DNA from: a virus | Reading direction: 5' to 3' (one strand) | Length of the DNA: 27,940 nt | Virus record (IMG/VR): IMGVR_UViG_3300023174_000533 | Location: 1 to 27,940 of that record | Shown: in pieces, positions 1 through 9,267 of the stretch | Position numbering within the stretch: the stretch's first letter is position 1 | Layout: every line of letters starts with the position of its first letter | Notes under the pieces: model-generated | Database searches by the model: none | What the model was told of the DNA's origin: nothing | What the model saw: only the letters and a program-made list of their open reading frames with translations | Translations under genes and position numbers: made by a program

Positions 1-636
1 TGGTCTGAAAATTCTGGAACATTGAGTGATGGAAAGTATGTTCCAACGGGATATGAAATTAATTCAAACAAAACTGGTATAACCTCAACTGATGATTTCC
101 TTATTCTCTCAGATCATAATCGTGGAGAAATTTCGGTAAATACTGAAAGAATTGAACAACGCAAAAGAATGGCTAATGGAACTATGCGTTCTTATCATAT
201 TGCAGATAAATTAAAAATGTCAGTAAGTTGGCAAATGCTTCCATCAAGATCTCATACTTTATACCCTAATTTTAATCAATCTACTGGAGTTTCTATATTT
301 AATAATCCTAGTTCTGGAGAATCAATAAATGCAACAGAATATACAGCAGATGGTGGTGCAGGTGGAGTAGAAATGTTAGATTGGTATGAAAATCATAAAG
401 GTCCATTTTGGGTATTCCTTGCATATGACAAATATAATAATTTTGGAAATGATAATGCAGCACGAGCACACTTAGCACAATATAATCAAATTATTCAAAT
501 GTATATTACAAGTTTTGATTATTCTATTGTAAAAAGAGGACAACCTTTTGTTACTGGTTATGATGCAAATGGCCTGCCAATAAGATCAGGCGGACATGAC
601 ATGTGGAATGTAAGCGTATCCTTGGAAGAGGTTTAA
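1..636 (+). CDS. Tail/baseplate protein, 5'-truncated by window edge
   Basis: The reading frame is already open at base 1 and no stop precedes the first possible start (TTG at 22), so the true start is probably upstream and this is the C-terminal part, about 211 residues. It has no signal peptide or membrane segment and is rich in aromatic residues and Asn. The end reads like a virion domain: a GPFWVFLAYDKY segment, then a C-terminal MWNVSVSLEEV strand. It stops 1 nt before the start of the very large tail protein, so the two are probably translationally coupled. From position and composition I infer a minor tail or distal-tail/baseplate component. I do not recognise a specific family, so the exact role is open. 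Confidence 0.7.
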   Translation, partial: WSENSGTLSDGKYVPTGYEINSNKTGITSTDDFLILSDHNRGEISVNTERIEQRKRMANGTMRSYHIADKLKMSVSWQMLPSRSHTLYPNFNQSTGVSIFNNPSSGESINATEYTADGGAGGVEMLDWYENHKGPFWVFLAYDKYNNFGNDNAARAHLAQYNQIIQMYITSFDYSIVKRGQPFVTGYDANGLPIRSGGHDMWNVSVSLEEV

Positions 637-637
637 T

Positions 638-3600
638 GTGTGGGAAAGCACAGAATTAAAAAATCATTTACAAACTTCTCCAACTATTGAATCTCAAAGT
701 GCTGTAATTGCTGAATGGAATATGAATGTTCCAGGTAATATTTTTAAATTAGGTAACTATAGATATAGAAAAAACAGTGCAACCTATAGTGCTTTACCTA
801 ATTTTTTTGATAGAAATGATTCTTTAAATTTTTATACTAATGCTACCTATGCAGATACAGTAATTCAGAATGGATTAGAAACAGATGGAATAACACCAAT
901 TTTATTTACTTCTAGAAATGAATTAGAAAAACTTTATTTTTCTTTAGAAGACTGTATCAAACCCTTTAGACCAAGATCTGGTATCAATAAGGCAACATTT
1001 TTTAAAAATAGATTTTTTACTCATCCCAATAAAGATATGTACCTTCGCCCAAGATATTATATGCCACACAGAGACGATATGTTTAAATATTGGAGATCTT
1101 ATAGAACAGAAAGTTTGGCATTAGAAAATGGACTTATTGACATTTGTACATTAAATGAATCAATTAGTTTACCTAATCAAAATATTGAATATGGTATTTC
1201 TCAAAATAATGCAAACTCTGTATACTCAATTGATGATGCTGTTCCATTTGTTGTATATAAAGAAGAAGTTCCAGCAAATAGAATTGTCTTAAAGGTTCAA
1301 ACAAATGTTGGAGATATAAATTTAGGATCATTTAAAAAAGATGGCAATACAATTACTGATCCATTTTATGGAACTGCAAATCAAACAACTCCAAAAACTT
1401 TTAAGGTTCAATATTTAGATTCAAATGATAAGTGGATAGATGCTTATTCTTTTAATCAAAATTCAACAAGAGAAGATAACACGCCAATTTTTGCAAGTGA
1501 TGGATATTTAAGTTTGCAGTATGGTTTAGATATACCTTCAGATTTTAAAAATAATTTTGTACTTGTTGGATCAATAACATCAACAAATGTTTTACCAGAA
1601 AAAAATATTGTAGGGTATTCTTATTTATTACAAACTGATTTAAACACTAGAGGGATATTGTATATTTGGAATGGTACAGCCTATCAAACATATACACCAA
1701 AATATAATTGGAAAATTGGAACAGATGGTGTTTATGAAAATACTCAATTTGTAACAGACTTTACAAACCCTTCATATTTTGTACAAAATAATGATAATTC
1801 AAAAATTTATAGAGAGTTTGTTTTTATAAAAGGAATTAGAATTGTAGTTGAAACAATGAATGTTCCAGATGTGCCATTTGAACTTATTGAATTTTCTACA
1901 AGGTTAGTTGCAGATATTTCAAATAAAATGATAGAGTTTAGTGTAACAAAAATGTTATCAGATTTAGGAAATGCAGGGATGCCAGTAGGACAATTAATGG
2001 CATCTAATGGAAGCATAGGCTTATTTGATGATGATCAAAGTTTTAATATTAACAATGCATGGAATGGAACAAGTGGAAGCATTATTGCTAACTATATGCA
2101 AAAAAATATTAAATTTAATTTTTATGAAATTATTAAAAATGTTAATAAATCAAACTATTATGTTCCAATAAAAACATTATATGCAGATAGTGTTCCTCAA
2201 GTTGATCAAAATGCTGGAACAATAACCATTCAATTGAGAGATTTTTATTTTTATTTTGAATATTTGCAAGCCCCACAAATTTTATTAACAAATGTTTCTC
2301 TAAGTCAGGCCGTTGCTGTTTTATTAGACTCAGTTGGATTTTCTAACTATGTCTTTAAAAGACTATCAACAGAAAATGATCCTATAATTCCTTATTTTTT
2401 TATCTCTCCAGATCAAAATATTGCACAAGTTCTTCAAAGTCTTGCAGTTTCAACACAATCAGCAATGTTTTTTGATGAGTATAATAATTTTATAGTAATG
2501 ACTAAAAATTATTTGCTAGATGATAGTGGTGAAAGAAAATCAGATATGACTATGTATGGATCACAAACAATAACTGATTCAGGAGTTATTGAAAATATAA
2601 CATCAACACCATTGCCAAACATCATTGGAATATCTTCTTCAGATCAAAAAGTATTTAATGACGGTAATATTACATATACTGAAAGATATATTCAACGATC
2701 TTATGGAACTATTAGACAATCTCAAATGGTTGATCAAGATAAAACTTGGATATATAAACCAGTATTATTATGGGAAGTTTCTGGAACAGAAGCAACCAAG
2801 ACAGCCAATAATACAATGCAGTCAAAATATGTATTAAGTGCTATGCCATTAAATTCTGATTTAACTGCAGAAGTTCCACAAGTTGTTAATGGAGTTTTAA
2901 AAAACAACGTAATAGATTTTGGAGAAAATATTTATTGGTTAGCAAGATATAATGGATATTTTTATTCAAATGGAGAAATAATAAGATATGATGCTGTTGA
3001 ATATAATGTTCCAGGCGTAGGAAATACTTGGATAACAAGTAATCTAGAATATCAAAATTATTTTTCAAAAATTACTTTTAATGGAAAACTTTATCCTACT
3101 GGCAATGTAAGAATTTATGCCGAACCTTATTATGAAAATGTCAACGGCATAACTAAATTAAAAAATGGTGCTGTAGTAAAGCATGGAAGAGCACAGTTTG
3201 GAACAGAGATTCAAGAACATTCTGCAGGTCTATCTTCTTACTGGTCAAATAATGATTATATTCAGGGATGTGACATGCAATCTGAATTTTTATATACTAC
3301 AAAAGTTGATATATTAAACGACCCAGAATTTCCTACAGTAACAACTGGAGCAGCAGGCGTTGATACTGGTCAAGCAAAAAAATCTAATAGAAATGGAATT
3401 ATTAAAAACTATTTTGCTTCAGGATATGAAAGTGAAAACTCAACAATAACATTAAAAACTCCACAAACTGGAACAATTCAATCTTCGGCATTGGTTTTTG
3501 ATGGACCTATCTTTAAAGCAACAGCAAAGCCAAGAGATTTCATTTCTTATGTTTGGAAAACTTTAGATAAGCCATACAAGCATTTTGGAACACGCATGAG

Positions 3601-5038
3601 GATTATTGGAAAAATAGAGTCTTCTGGAGAAACAAAACAAACACCAGTTGGATCAACAAGTTATTACACTGTTCCAAATACTGATCCAACAAAGAGTGTA
3701 ACTTTAGGTGGTGGTTCAGGTGGAATTTGTATTGCTAACCCAACAACAAATCAAGGATATTATTTTGAAATTGCAGCACTGACTGATTCAAATATTAATA
3801 GTTATTTAAAAACTGATAATGCTGGCGCAACAACAATGAATCTTGATAATATTATTTTTTATAAAATACAAAAAAATGCATCTAGCACAAGAGCAGTTCC
3901 AGTAAAGTTGTGGGGTGGAATTGGAAACATTATTGTTGATGATGGAAATTTTGTAGGTCAATATAGAGTAACAAATGAAGAAAATCCAACGGTATATGAC
4001 CTAGCAATTGAATATGTAGATGTAAATGCTACGACTAGAACTTTTTATTTATATATTAATGAAAAATTAATTACAACAATAACAGATACAAATCCATTGG
4101 CAATTGAAGGTAATACAATGGGATTGTTTGTTCGTGGGTCAACAAGAGCAATGTTTGAAAATCTTTATGCTTTATCTCAAAACTATGCAACTAACTCAAC
4201 TTTTACAACAGGCGTTCCAATTTCTTCAGTTTTTGCAGATAGTGATAAATTTATTAATGCAAATCAAGCAATGAACAAGTATGCATTGTCTGGTGTTATA
4301 CAAAAAACATTCCTCAAAGGAATAAGGCCATCAAGTATTCCACAATATAATTTATACTATGAAGAATTTGGTTCAATAATGAGAGAGGCTTCTTATTTTA
4401 ATATTAGATATGATAAAGCATATCCTGCTTTATATGCAAAAATATCTAATACATTTAATAGAGTAAAGGGATATACTATCTCTGGGTTTGCTGCTGATTC
4501 TTACGGTGCTGAATTTTTAGTTTTTAATGCAACAGATAAAGCCCTTAGCCTTGATGAAACTACTGGAAACTATTTAAGAATTCAAGGGGTAACATTTACT
4601 CAAGACACAACTCATAAACTTACAGTAGATGATTATTATAAAAAACGTGGTAATTTGTCAGATCCAGAATTAAAGGGAAATCAACTTATAACATCGCCAT
4701 ATAAATATATAGAAGAATATGATAAGATTCGTGTTAGTAGAATGAAATATGGCAAAAATGAGTTTGCACTACAGGCGGATTATATTCAAGATCAAGACTC
4801 TGCAGCAGAACTTGTTGGCTGGATTTCAAGTAAAATGTCTAGACCAAGAAAAGCAATTGGCATGGAAATTTTTTCAACACCAATATTGCAGTTGGGTGAT
4901 ATAATTAATATTAATTATAAAACAGAAGATGGAATAGATCTTGTTGTTAAAAATGATGTTAACTTAGTTGTTTACCAAATTGAGTATGGAAAGGGCATAG
5001 GAGGACCGTCAATGGTTGTTTATGCAAGTGAGGTATAA
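638..5038 (+). CDS. Large minor tail protein, baseplate-hub-like, with lectin-like insertion
   Basis: This 1466-residue protein is the largest gene in the window. It starts at GTG 638, preceded by an AAGAGG ribosome site; the overlapping ATG at 636 leads to a stop after 7 codons, which supports the GTG. Residues about 420-720 and the C-terminal 100 residues (DSAAELVGWISSKMSRPRK, then LQLGDIININY) resemble the tail-hub fold of siphophage and myophage baseplates, in which a discontinuous hub wraps around inserted domains. Residues about 965-1175 look like a concanavalin A/LamG-type jelly roll (GICIANP, WGGIGNIIVDD, TMGLFVRGS, FENLYALS), a likely carbohydrate-binding insertion. I infer roles in tail-tip structure and host-surface contact. 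The family calls are from sequence character only. Confidence 0.8.
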   Translation: MWESTELKNHLQTSPTIESQSAVIAEWNMNVPGNIFKLGNYRYRKNSATYSALPNFFDRNDSLNFYTNATYADTVIQNGLETDGITPILFTSRNELEKLYFSLEDCIKPFRPRSGINKATFFKNRFFTHPNKDMYLRPRYYMPHRDDMFKYWRSYRTESLALENGLIDICTLNESISLPNQNIEYGISQNNANSVYSIDDAVPFVVYKEEVPANRIVLKVQTNVGDINLGSFKKDGNTITDPFYGTANQTTPKTFKVQYLDSNDKWIDAYSFNQNSTREDNTPIFASDGYLSLQYGLDIPSDFKNNFVLVGSITSTNVLPEKNIVGYSYLLQTDLNTRGILYIWNGTAYQTYTPKYNWKIGTDGVYENTQFVTDFTNPSYFVQNNDNSKIYREFVFIKGIRIVVETMNVPDVPFELIEFSTRLVADISNKMIEFSVTKMLSDLGNAGMPVGQLMASNGSIGLFDDDQSFNINNAWNGTSGSIIANYMQKNIKFNFYEIIKNVNKSNYYVPIKTLYADSVPQVDQNAGTITIQLRDFYFYFEYLQAPQILLTNVSLSQAVAVLLDSVGFSNYVFKRLSTENDPIIPYFFISPDQNIAQVLQSLAVSTQSAMFFDEYNNFIVMTKNYLLDDSGERKSDMTMYGSQTITDSGVIENITSTPLPNIIGISSSDQKVFNDGNITYTERYIQRSYGTIRQSQMVDQDKTWIYKPVLLWEVSGTEATKTANNTMQSKYVLSAMPLNSDLTAEVPQVVNGVLKNNVIDFGENIYWLARYNGYFYSNGEIIRYDAVEYNVPGVGNTWITSNLEYQNYFSKITFNGKLYPTGNVRIYAEPYYENVNGITKLKNGAVVKHGRAQFGTEIQEHSAGLSSYWSNNDYIQGCDMQSEFLYTTKVDILNDPEFPTVTTGAAGVDTGQAKKSNRNGIIKNYFASGYESENSTITLKTPQTGTIQSSALVFDGPIFKATAKPRDFISYVWKTLDKPYKHFGTRMRIIGKIESSGETKQTPVGSTSYYTVPNTDPTKSVTLGGGSGGICIANPTTNQGYYFEIAALTDSNINSYLKTDNAGATTMNLDNIIFYKIQKNASSTRAVPVKLWGGIGNIIVDDGNFVGQYRVTNEENPTVYDLAIEYVDVNATTRTFYLYINEKLITTITDTNPLAIEGNTMGLFVRGSTRAMFENLYALSQNYATNSTFTTGVPISSVFADSDKFINANQAMNKYALSGVIQKTFLKGIRPSSIPQYNLYYEEFGSIMREASYFNIRYDKAYPALYAKISNTFNRVKGYTISGFAADSYGAEFLVFNATDKALSLDETTGNYLRIQGVTFTQDTTHKLTVDDYYKKRGNLSDPELKGNQLITSPYKYIEEYDKIRVSRMKYGKNEFALQADYIQDQDSAAELVGWISSKMSRPRKAIGMEIFSTPILQLGDIININYKTEDGIDLVVKNDVNLVVYQIEYGKGIGGPSMVVYASEV

Positions 5039-5040
5039 TA

Positions 5041-5838
5041 ATGCGTGCTCCTGATGACTCATATGGGGATTTTAGTGCAATAGATTTTTCTGGTTTATTA
5101 GATTTTTCTGGAATGGATTTTAGCAATTTTGATTTTGGAGCATCTTTAGCAAATATAGATTATGAAGCACTGTCTGCTATGGCAGATCCAGGTTTTGATT
5201 GGGCAGGATTTGTAAATATAGATCCATCAAACTTTGATACTGGTTCAATTCAAGGTGATGGTAAATTTTTAGGTGAAAATAATACAGATTATGGACAAGG
5301 TTCAGATACTGAAGAAACAATTACTGGGTCAACGGCATCAACAGTTAATCAAGGGTCTACAGTTTTTTTTGACTCAACTCCAACTTACTATGCCCCATCA
5401 ACACCACCTGCTACTCCCGCAATAAAAACGGGCACACCACAATATATTTTATTTAATGATGATGAAGTTCCCGTTGATGCAATAGTTGATTTATTATTTG
5501 AAAATATTGGTGGACAAGAGTTATTAAGCATTGGAAGATCGGATACTGTTAATGGACAAAAAGTGCTTTATCAACCTATCAAAAATCTTAATATTTTAAA
5601 AGAACAATATAATCCAAACAATGTTATTAGACTTCAAAATACATCTGATAAATTTTTTAGTAATTTTAGCATTAAATTAACAGATAAAATACCTAATGTT
5701 GGAAATGGTCCAAATGGAACTAATGTTTATCTTGATTCTAGTGGCAATCTTGTGATTGAGTTTATTAATTTATTGGATGAAGAACAGGCTGAAATTGAAA
5801 TCACTTCTAGTGGTATAATAAATGAGGTAGGTATATAA
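5041..5838 (+). CDS. Tail-module protein with N-terminal Asp/Phe repeats
   Basis: This 265-residue protein starts at ATG 5041, two bases after the hub gene's stop, with GAGG at 5030-5033. Residues 8-70 are a degenerate repeat around D-F-S-x-hydrophobic (DFSAIDFSGLLDFSGMDFSN, then FDFGASL, FDWAGFVNID, NFDTG) and are strongly acidic. A Thr/Ser/Pro-rich linker (about 90-135) follows, then a compact C-terminal domain of about 125 residues (YILFNDDEVPVDAIVDLLFE onward) whose final strands look like an immunoglobulin or beta-sandwich fold. There is no signal peptide. Its place between hub and fibre proteins argues for a virion component, perhaps an adaptor or flexible appendage. I do not recognise the family. 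Confidence 0.75.
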   Translation: MRAPDDSYGDFSAIDFSGLLDFSGMDFSNFDFGASLANIDYEALSAMADPGFDWAGFVNIDPSNFDTGSIQGDGKFLGENNTDYGQGSDTEETITGSTASTVNQGSTVFFDSTPTYYAPSTPPATPAIKTGTPQYILFNDDEVPVDAIVDLLFENIGGQELLSIGRSDTVNGQKVLYQPIKNLNILKEQYNPNNVIRLQNTSDKFFSNFSIKLTDKIPNVGNGPNGTNVYLDSSGNLVIEFINLLDEEQAEIEITSSGIINEVGI

Positions 5839-7373
5839 TGATAACTAATACAGGTAAAGAGATTCTTGCTAAATATTTAATGGGTATTGCTCCAGCATAT
5901 GCCTCATACATTGCTGTTGGCTGTGGGCCAAAACCAAGATTAAATATAAATGTTTTGACTTCTTGTTCTTCTTCAGGAACAACCGTTACAACAGCGTCAA
6001 CTGCTGGACTATGGGTTGGAGCAGCAGTTTATAATGTGACTGCAGGAACTGGATCAATTCCCGCTACGGCTGTAGTTACTTCAATTATTAATTCTACACA
6101 ATTTACATTAAGTATAGCACCTACAGTCGCATTATCTGGAGCAACTATTACTATTGAAATTGATAAAGATAAACAATCACTTGACTTTGAAATGTTTAGA
6201 GTTCCGATTTCCTCAAGAGGATATATAAATGATGGCACATATGACAAAATAGTTTTTACAGCAGAACTTCCAACAGAAGAAAGATATGAAATTTCTGAAA
6301 TTGGACTATATTCTGCAGGATCAAATCCAAGTGCAGGATCTTATGATAGCAAAACTCTTTATGCTTTTACTGATGCAGAAAACTGGCAACTAAATGATTC
6401 TGCAAGTTCTACATTGAGTAGCCCAGTATCTATAACAAGTTCTATTATTGATGGATCAAACGTTATTACTTCAACAGCAAATGCAATTCAAACTTTATCA
6501 AATAATGCTGGATTCTTAGATCCAACTCGTGAAGCAAGATATGAAAGATGTAGATATTTTAATAATATTATTATGCTAAGAGGAAATAATTCTTACTTAA
6601 GCAATGCTGCAGGAGTTTTATCAGTTGGAACAACTCCTAAATTTTTACAATTAACTGGACAAACAGTTGACTTTACAAGAAACTCAACTTCAGATTTAAT
6701 AAAAATAGCATTCTCAATAGTAAATGTTTATGGTGCTGCATCAACATATCCTGACAAAGTAAGAGTTTTAGTTGAGTTTGCAAGTAGCGATGGAACACAA
6801 TATGCAAGAATGAATGCTGAATCAACACATACTGAATCAAACTTTTCTACTAATAGATATATGGTTGTTTCAAAAAGACTAGATGCTTTAACTTATTCAA
6901 CAACTTTTTCATGGAATGCAGTTAGTGTTGTTAAAATATATGTAAGTGCAATTAATAATTATACTATTACAACAAAGGCTTACTCATCTCCATATGTAAC
7001 ATTAACAACAAGTTCAACTCATAATTTACAAGCAGGCGATATTGTTAAAGTTTCAAATCTTGGAACTGGATATGATGGTCAATTTACAGTTTTTGACACT
7101 CCAACAGGTACTACATTTAGATATTATGTTGCAACAACCCCTGCTGGCACTGGAGCACTTTCACTACCACAAACAATTGAAGCAGCATCTTCTAAATACT
7201 TTATTGCTCTTGATGCAATACGTTTTGAGAATGTTGGAACAATTAATCCATTATACGGAATGACTGGATATTCTATTATTCAAGATATTACAAACACTCC
7301 AGCAGAAACAATAGTAAAATCTTCAAACTCTAATAATTATATTGAATACAGACTTATTGTGGATGTAACATAA
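5838..7373 (+). CDS. Tail fibre / baseplate appendage protein
   Basis: 511 residues. Its ATG overlaps the previous stop by one base (TAATG); GAGG at 5824-5827 serves as the ribosome site. The N-terminus (MITNTGKEILAKYLMG, then YASYIAVGCGPKP) has the character of phage fibre or baseplate attachment domains. The segment at about 107-175 (SLDFEMFRVPISSRGYIND, TAELPTEERYEISEIGLYS) continues the same domain. Between them, residues about 34-105 form a Thr/Ser/Val-rich beta module that looks inserted. A second beta module (about 375-440; LTTSSTHNLQAGDIVKVSNL) resembles small Ig-like phage virion repeats. I infer an adsorption appendage. The bipartite N-terminal domain is my reading, not an alignment result. 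Confidence 0.75.
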   Translation: MITNTGKEILAKYLMGIAPAYASYIAVGCGPKPRLNINVLTSCSSSGTTVTTASTAGLWVGAAVYNVTAGTGSIPATAVVTSIINSTQFTLSIAPTVALSGATITIEIDKDKQSLDFEMFRVPISSRGYINDGTYDKIVFTAELPTEERYEISEIGLYSAGSNPSAGSYDSKTLYAFTDAENWQLNDSASSTLSSPVSITSSIIDGSNVITSTANAIQTLSNNAGFLDPTREARYERCRYFNNIIMLRGNNSYLSNAAGVLSVGTTPKFLQLTGQTVDFTRNSTSDLIKIAFSIVNVYGAASTYPDKVRVLVEFASSDGTQYARMNAESTHTESNFSTNRYMVVSKRLDALTYSTTFSWNAVSVVKIYVSAINNYTITTKAYSSPYVTLTTSSTHNLQAGDIVKVSNLGTGYDGQFTVFDTPTGTTFRYYVATTPAGTGALSLPQTIEAASSKYFIALDAIRFENVGTINPLYGMTGYSIIQDITNTPAETIVKSSNSNNYIEYRLIVDVT

Positions 7374-7894
7374 TGGCAGATGCAAATATTAAAAAAGTTG
7401 TAATACCAAAAGCACAACTACCTTCACTTCTTTTAACTCCTATGTTTGATTCAACAACTTCTGGGAATGCATTACCAACACACAATACAACATATGGATA
7501 TAATGTTAGATATAGAATAATTTCTGAAGACAAAAATAGAACCTCACATTGGTCAAAAATTTATAATATTAATGGAAAAGATCAAGTGCCAACTGTAAAT
7601 CTTGGATATTCATATGTAAAAGAAACAGTAACAACATCTACTGGCACTAATACAGCATTAAGAATAAACTGGGAAATTCCTATAACTTTAGGAACTAATA
7701 CTTTTGATATTTTTGTTAAAAAAAATTCTGGATCTTATTTATATTATGGAACATCATATACAAATACATACGTAGTTACTAGATCTACTTCACTTGAAAC
7801 ATCAATAACTATATTAGTTCAAACACCCACATATCCAAAAGCAGTAACTGCTGGTGCAAAATTATTTGAAACGGCAGCAATAACAGTACCATAA
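7373..7894 (+). CDS. Small virion protein, FN3-like
   Basis: 173 residues, with the ATG overlapping the upstream stop by one base. The body (about 40-165) alternates short beta strands with Thr/Ser-rich turns. YNVRYRIISEDKNRTSHWSK followed by NLGYSYVKETV and LRINWEIPITLGTNTFDIFV resembles a fibronectin type III fold, where the W of the E/C strand and the Y of the F strand are typical. No signal peptide, cysteines or membrane segment are present. It sits between two fibre-like genes in one tail operon and is probably a spacer or decoration module of the adsorption apparatus. The FN3 assignment is by pattern only. Confidence 0.65.
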   Translation: MADANIKKVVIPKAQLPSLLLTPMFDSTTSGNALPTHNTTYGYNVRYRIISEDKNRTSHWSKIYNINGKDQVPTVNLGYSYVKETVTTSTGTNTALRINWEIPITLGTNTFDIFVKKNSGSYLYYGTSYTNTYVVTRSTSLETSITILVQTPTYPKAVTAGAKLFETAAITVP

Positions 7895-7903
7895 TGGTAT
7901 AAT
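7895..7903 (+). promoter_or_regulatory. Extended -10 promoter candidate TGGTATAAT
   Basis: TG-G-TATAAT lies just after the stop of the 7373 gene and 17 bases before the ATG at 7920. Only a poor -35 is visible at normal spacing, so it would rely on the extended -10. A strong AGGAGG ribosome site follows at 7909-7914. It may give the fibre-tip gene extra transcripts inside the tail operon. Confidence 0.4.
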
Positions 7904-7919
7904 TTAATAGGAGGCAAAA

Positions 7920-8363
7920 ATGTCAAGAGTACCAATACCACAAAGAGGGCAACCATTAGATGTTGCGTATATCTCTCAACTTTCAGAAGCAGTAAATGAT
8001 ATTGCTGGACAGGTATCTTCAGCAACTTATAACTATACAACAATTGATACTATAGACTCAGGCAAGCAAAGTATTAAAACTTCAGAGACCAGGGTTGTTG
8101 GTGGATACGTAGTGGTATCTAGTGATAGTGTAGTTACCTCATCTCAAACAAAATCATTTACATATACATTTTCAGGTGATTTTAAATATGTTCCAATTGT
8201 TACAGCAACACCAATTAATACAGGTAAAAACTCTGTAGGTGAAAATGTTACAGTAGTTTTAACAGATGTTAGTAGATCAAGCGTAACTGGATTTGTTAGA
8301 TATAATGCCAATGGTAGTGTTTCAACAGTTGTAAACCTAATCATCATTGGAATTCCTAATTAA
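7920..8363 (+). CDS. Putative fibre-tip / receptor-binding-type protein
   Basis: 147 residues; the ATG follows the strongest ribosome site of the tail region (AGGAGG, 6 bases upstream). The N-terminal 45 residues (PIPQRGQPLDVAYISQLSEA) look like an attachment segment with a helical piece. Residues about 55-147 are a Ser/Thr/Val-rich beta domain (VVGGYVVVSSD, FTYTFSGDFKYVPIVTATPI, VVLTDVSRSSVTGFVRYN) ending in hydrophobic NLIIIGIPN, typical in character of small trimeric fibre tips. It is the last structural gene before regulatory and replication genes and has its own promoter candidate. Function is inferred from fold character and position only. Confidence 0.65.
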   Translation: MSRVPIPQRGQPLDVAYISQLSEAVNDIAGQVSSATYNYTTIDTIDSGKQSIKTSETRVVGGYVVVSSDSVVTSSQTKSFTYTFSGDFKYVPIVTATPINTGKNSVGENVTVVLTDVSRSSVTGFVRYNANGSVSTVVNLIIIGIPN

Positions 8364-8554
8364 TGCCAAAGTGTGAAAAATGTAAAAGCAGAATGTTTGT
8401 TGACAGACAATATACAACTATTGATCATGTTGAAATTTTTTGTCTAACTTGTGGATCAAGAAAATTTTTTAATCCACCATCAATCAATAGAGTAGGATTA
8501 TGGATACTTCAACAGGAAAAGTTACTAGTGAAGAGTACAATAACTCCCCTATAA
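8363..8554 (+). CDS. Small zinc-ribbon protein
   Basis: 63 residues, with the ATG overlapping the previous stop by one base. C4-x2-C7 and C27-x2-C30 (CEKC and CLTC) form a typical four-cysteine zinc ribbon in the first 35 residues. The remaining tail is probably less important, because its last 55 bases also encode the start of the next protein in another frame. Such phage zinc ribbons usually bind DNA or proteins, but nothing here fixes the target. Confidence 0.6.
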   Translation: MPKCEKCKSRMFVDRQYTTIDHVEIFCLTCGSRKFFNPPSINRVGLWILQQEKLLVKSTITPL

Positions 8555-9042
8555 TTAAAGGAAATCAAAAAGTTTGGTTTTTAAATGGGGATTTAGTTAG
8601 AGTACATCATTATAATAAATCTAATGGCTTAATATCTGTTTATAATATTAATCAAGATAGAATTGAAACTTGTTTAATTAGTGATTTTAAACGCAATCGT
8701 GAGAAGGCTTATACAGTAGGAGAGACTGCTAAATTAATTAATCGTCATAAAAAATATATGCCATCATTAATTAAACGAGGAGTTATTCCTCCACCAGTAG
8801 GTTCTCAAAAAGGTGGAGCAACTGGTTGGCAAGTAAGATCATATTACTCAGAATCGCATGTAAAGGACATACGTGATATACTTGCAAGTATACATATTGG
8901 ACAGCCAAGAAAAGATGGATTGGTAACAAATAATATTACTCCTAATACGCAAGAGTTGACAAGGCGTATGGGAGAAGGTATACTTACATATACGAAGACA
9001 GAAGATGGACGATTTATTCCAGTGTGGAATGAGTCTATTTAA
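8500..9042 (+). CDS. MerR-type helix-turn-helix DNA-binding protein
   Basis: 180 residues. Residues about 68-130 form a winged-helix MerR-like domain: AYTVGETAKLINRHKKYM (HTH), LIKRGVIPPP (wing turn), then RSYYSESHVKDIRDILASI. The N-terminal 67 residues are a small beta-rich domain (VWFLNGDLVRVHHYNKSNG). No C-terminal effector or dimerisation coiled coil typical of full MerR regulators is seen. The start at ATG 8500 lies 55 bases inside the zinc-ribbon gene; the next in-frame Met is residue 83, which would remove part of the HTH, so the overlap is probably real. A strong promoter lies inside the 3' end of this gene, so it may regulate the replication block or its own region. Confidence 0.75.
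   Translation: MDTSTGKVTSEEYNNSPIIKGNQKVWFLNGDLVRVHHYNKSNGLISVYNINQDRIETCLISDFKRNREKAYTVGETAKLINRHKKYMPSLIKRGVIPPPVGSQKGGATGWQVRSYYSESHVKDIRDILASIHIGQPRKDGLVTNNITPNTQELTRRMGEGILTYTKTEDGRFIPVWNESI
8956..8984 (+). promoter_or_regulatory. Strong sigma70-type promoter for the replication block
   Basis: TTGACA at 8956-8961, a 17-base spacer, then TATACT at 8979-8984 within GGTATACTT. Transcription should start near 8991, giving a leader of about 67 bases before the ATG at 9058. It lies inside the 3' end of the MerR-like gene. This is one of three sites with the same GGTATACTT core and a TTGAC(A/G) box (see 26541 and 27109). Confidence 0.7.
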
Positions 9043-9057
9043 CAGAATGGGTGGAAA

Positions 9058-9267
9058 ATGGAAAACGATTCAACTAAAGTATCTGTAACACTTGGATACA
9101 CACTTAACCTTGGAAACTTTCAATCACTAAGACTTGATCTTGGCGTTGTTGATTCTAAGCGTGATGGAGAAAATACAGATCAGGCTTTTGATCGTGTATA
9201 CAAGTTTGTTGAAGAAAAACTAACTACAAAAATTCAAGAAGCACAGTCAGAGGCTGCTGAAGAATAA
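9058..9267 (+). CDS. Small conserved-looking protein, first gene of replication block
   Basis: 69 residues, acidic C-terminus. The sequence begins with a beta-type stretch (VSVTLGYTLNLGNFQSLRLD) followed by a helix (AFDRVYKFVEEKLTTKIQEA). The ATG follows GGTGG. It is the first gene downstream of the strong promoter at 8956 and overlaps the next gene by one base. I have seen similar short proteins beside phage replication genes, but no function is known to me. It could be a small DNA-binding or helicase-associated protein. Confidence 0.6.
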   Translation: MENDSTKVSVTLGYTLNLGNFQSLRLDLGVVDSKRDGENTDQAFDRVYKFVEEKLTTKIQEAQSEAAEE

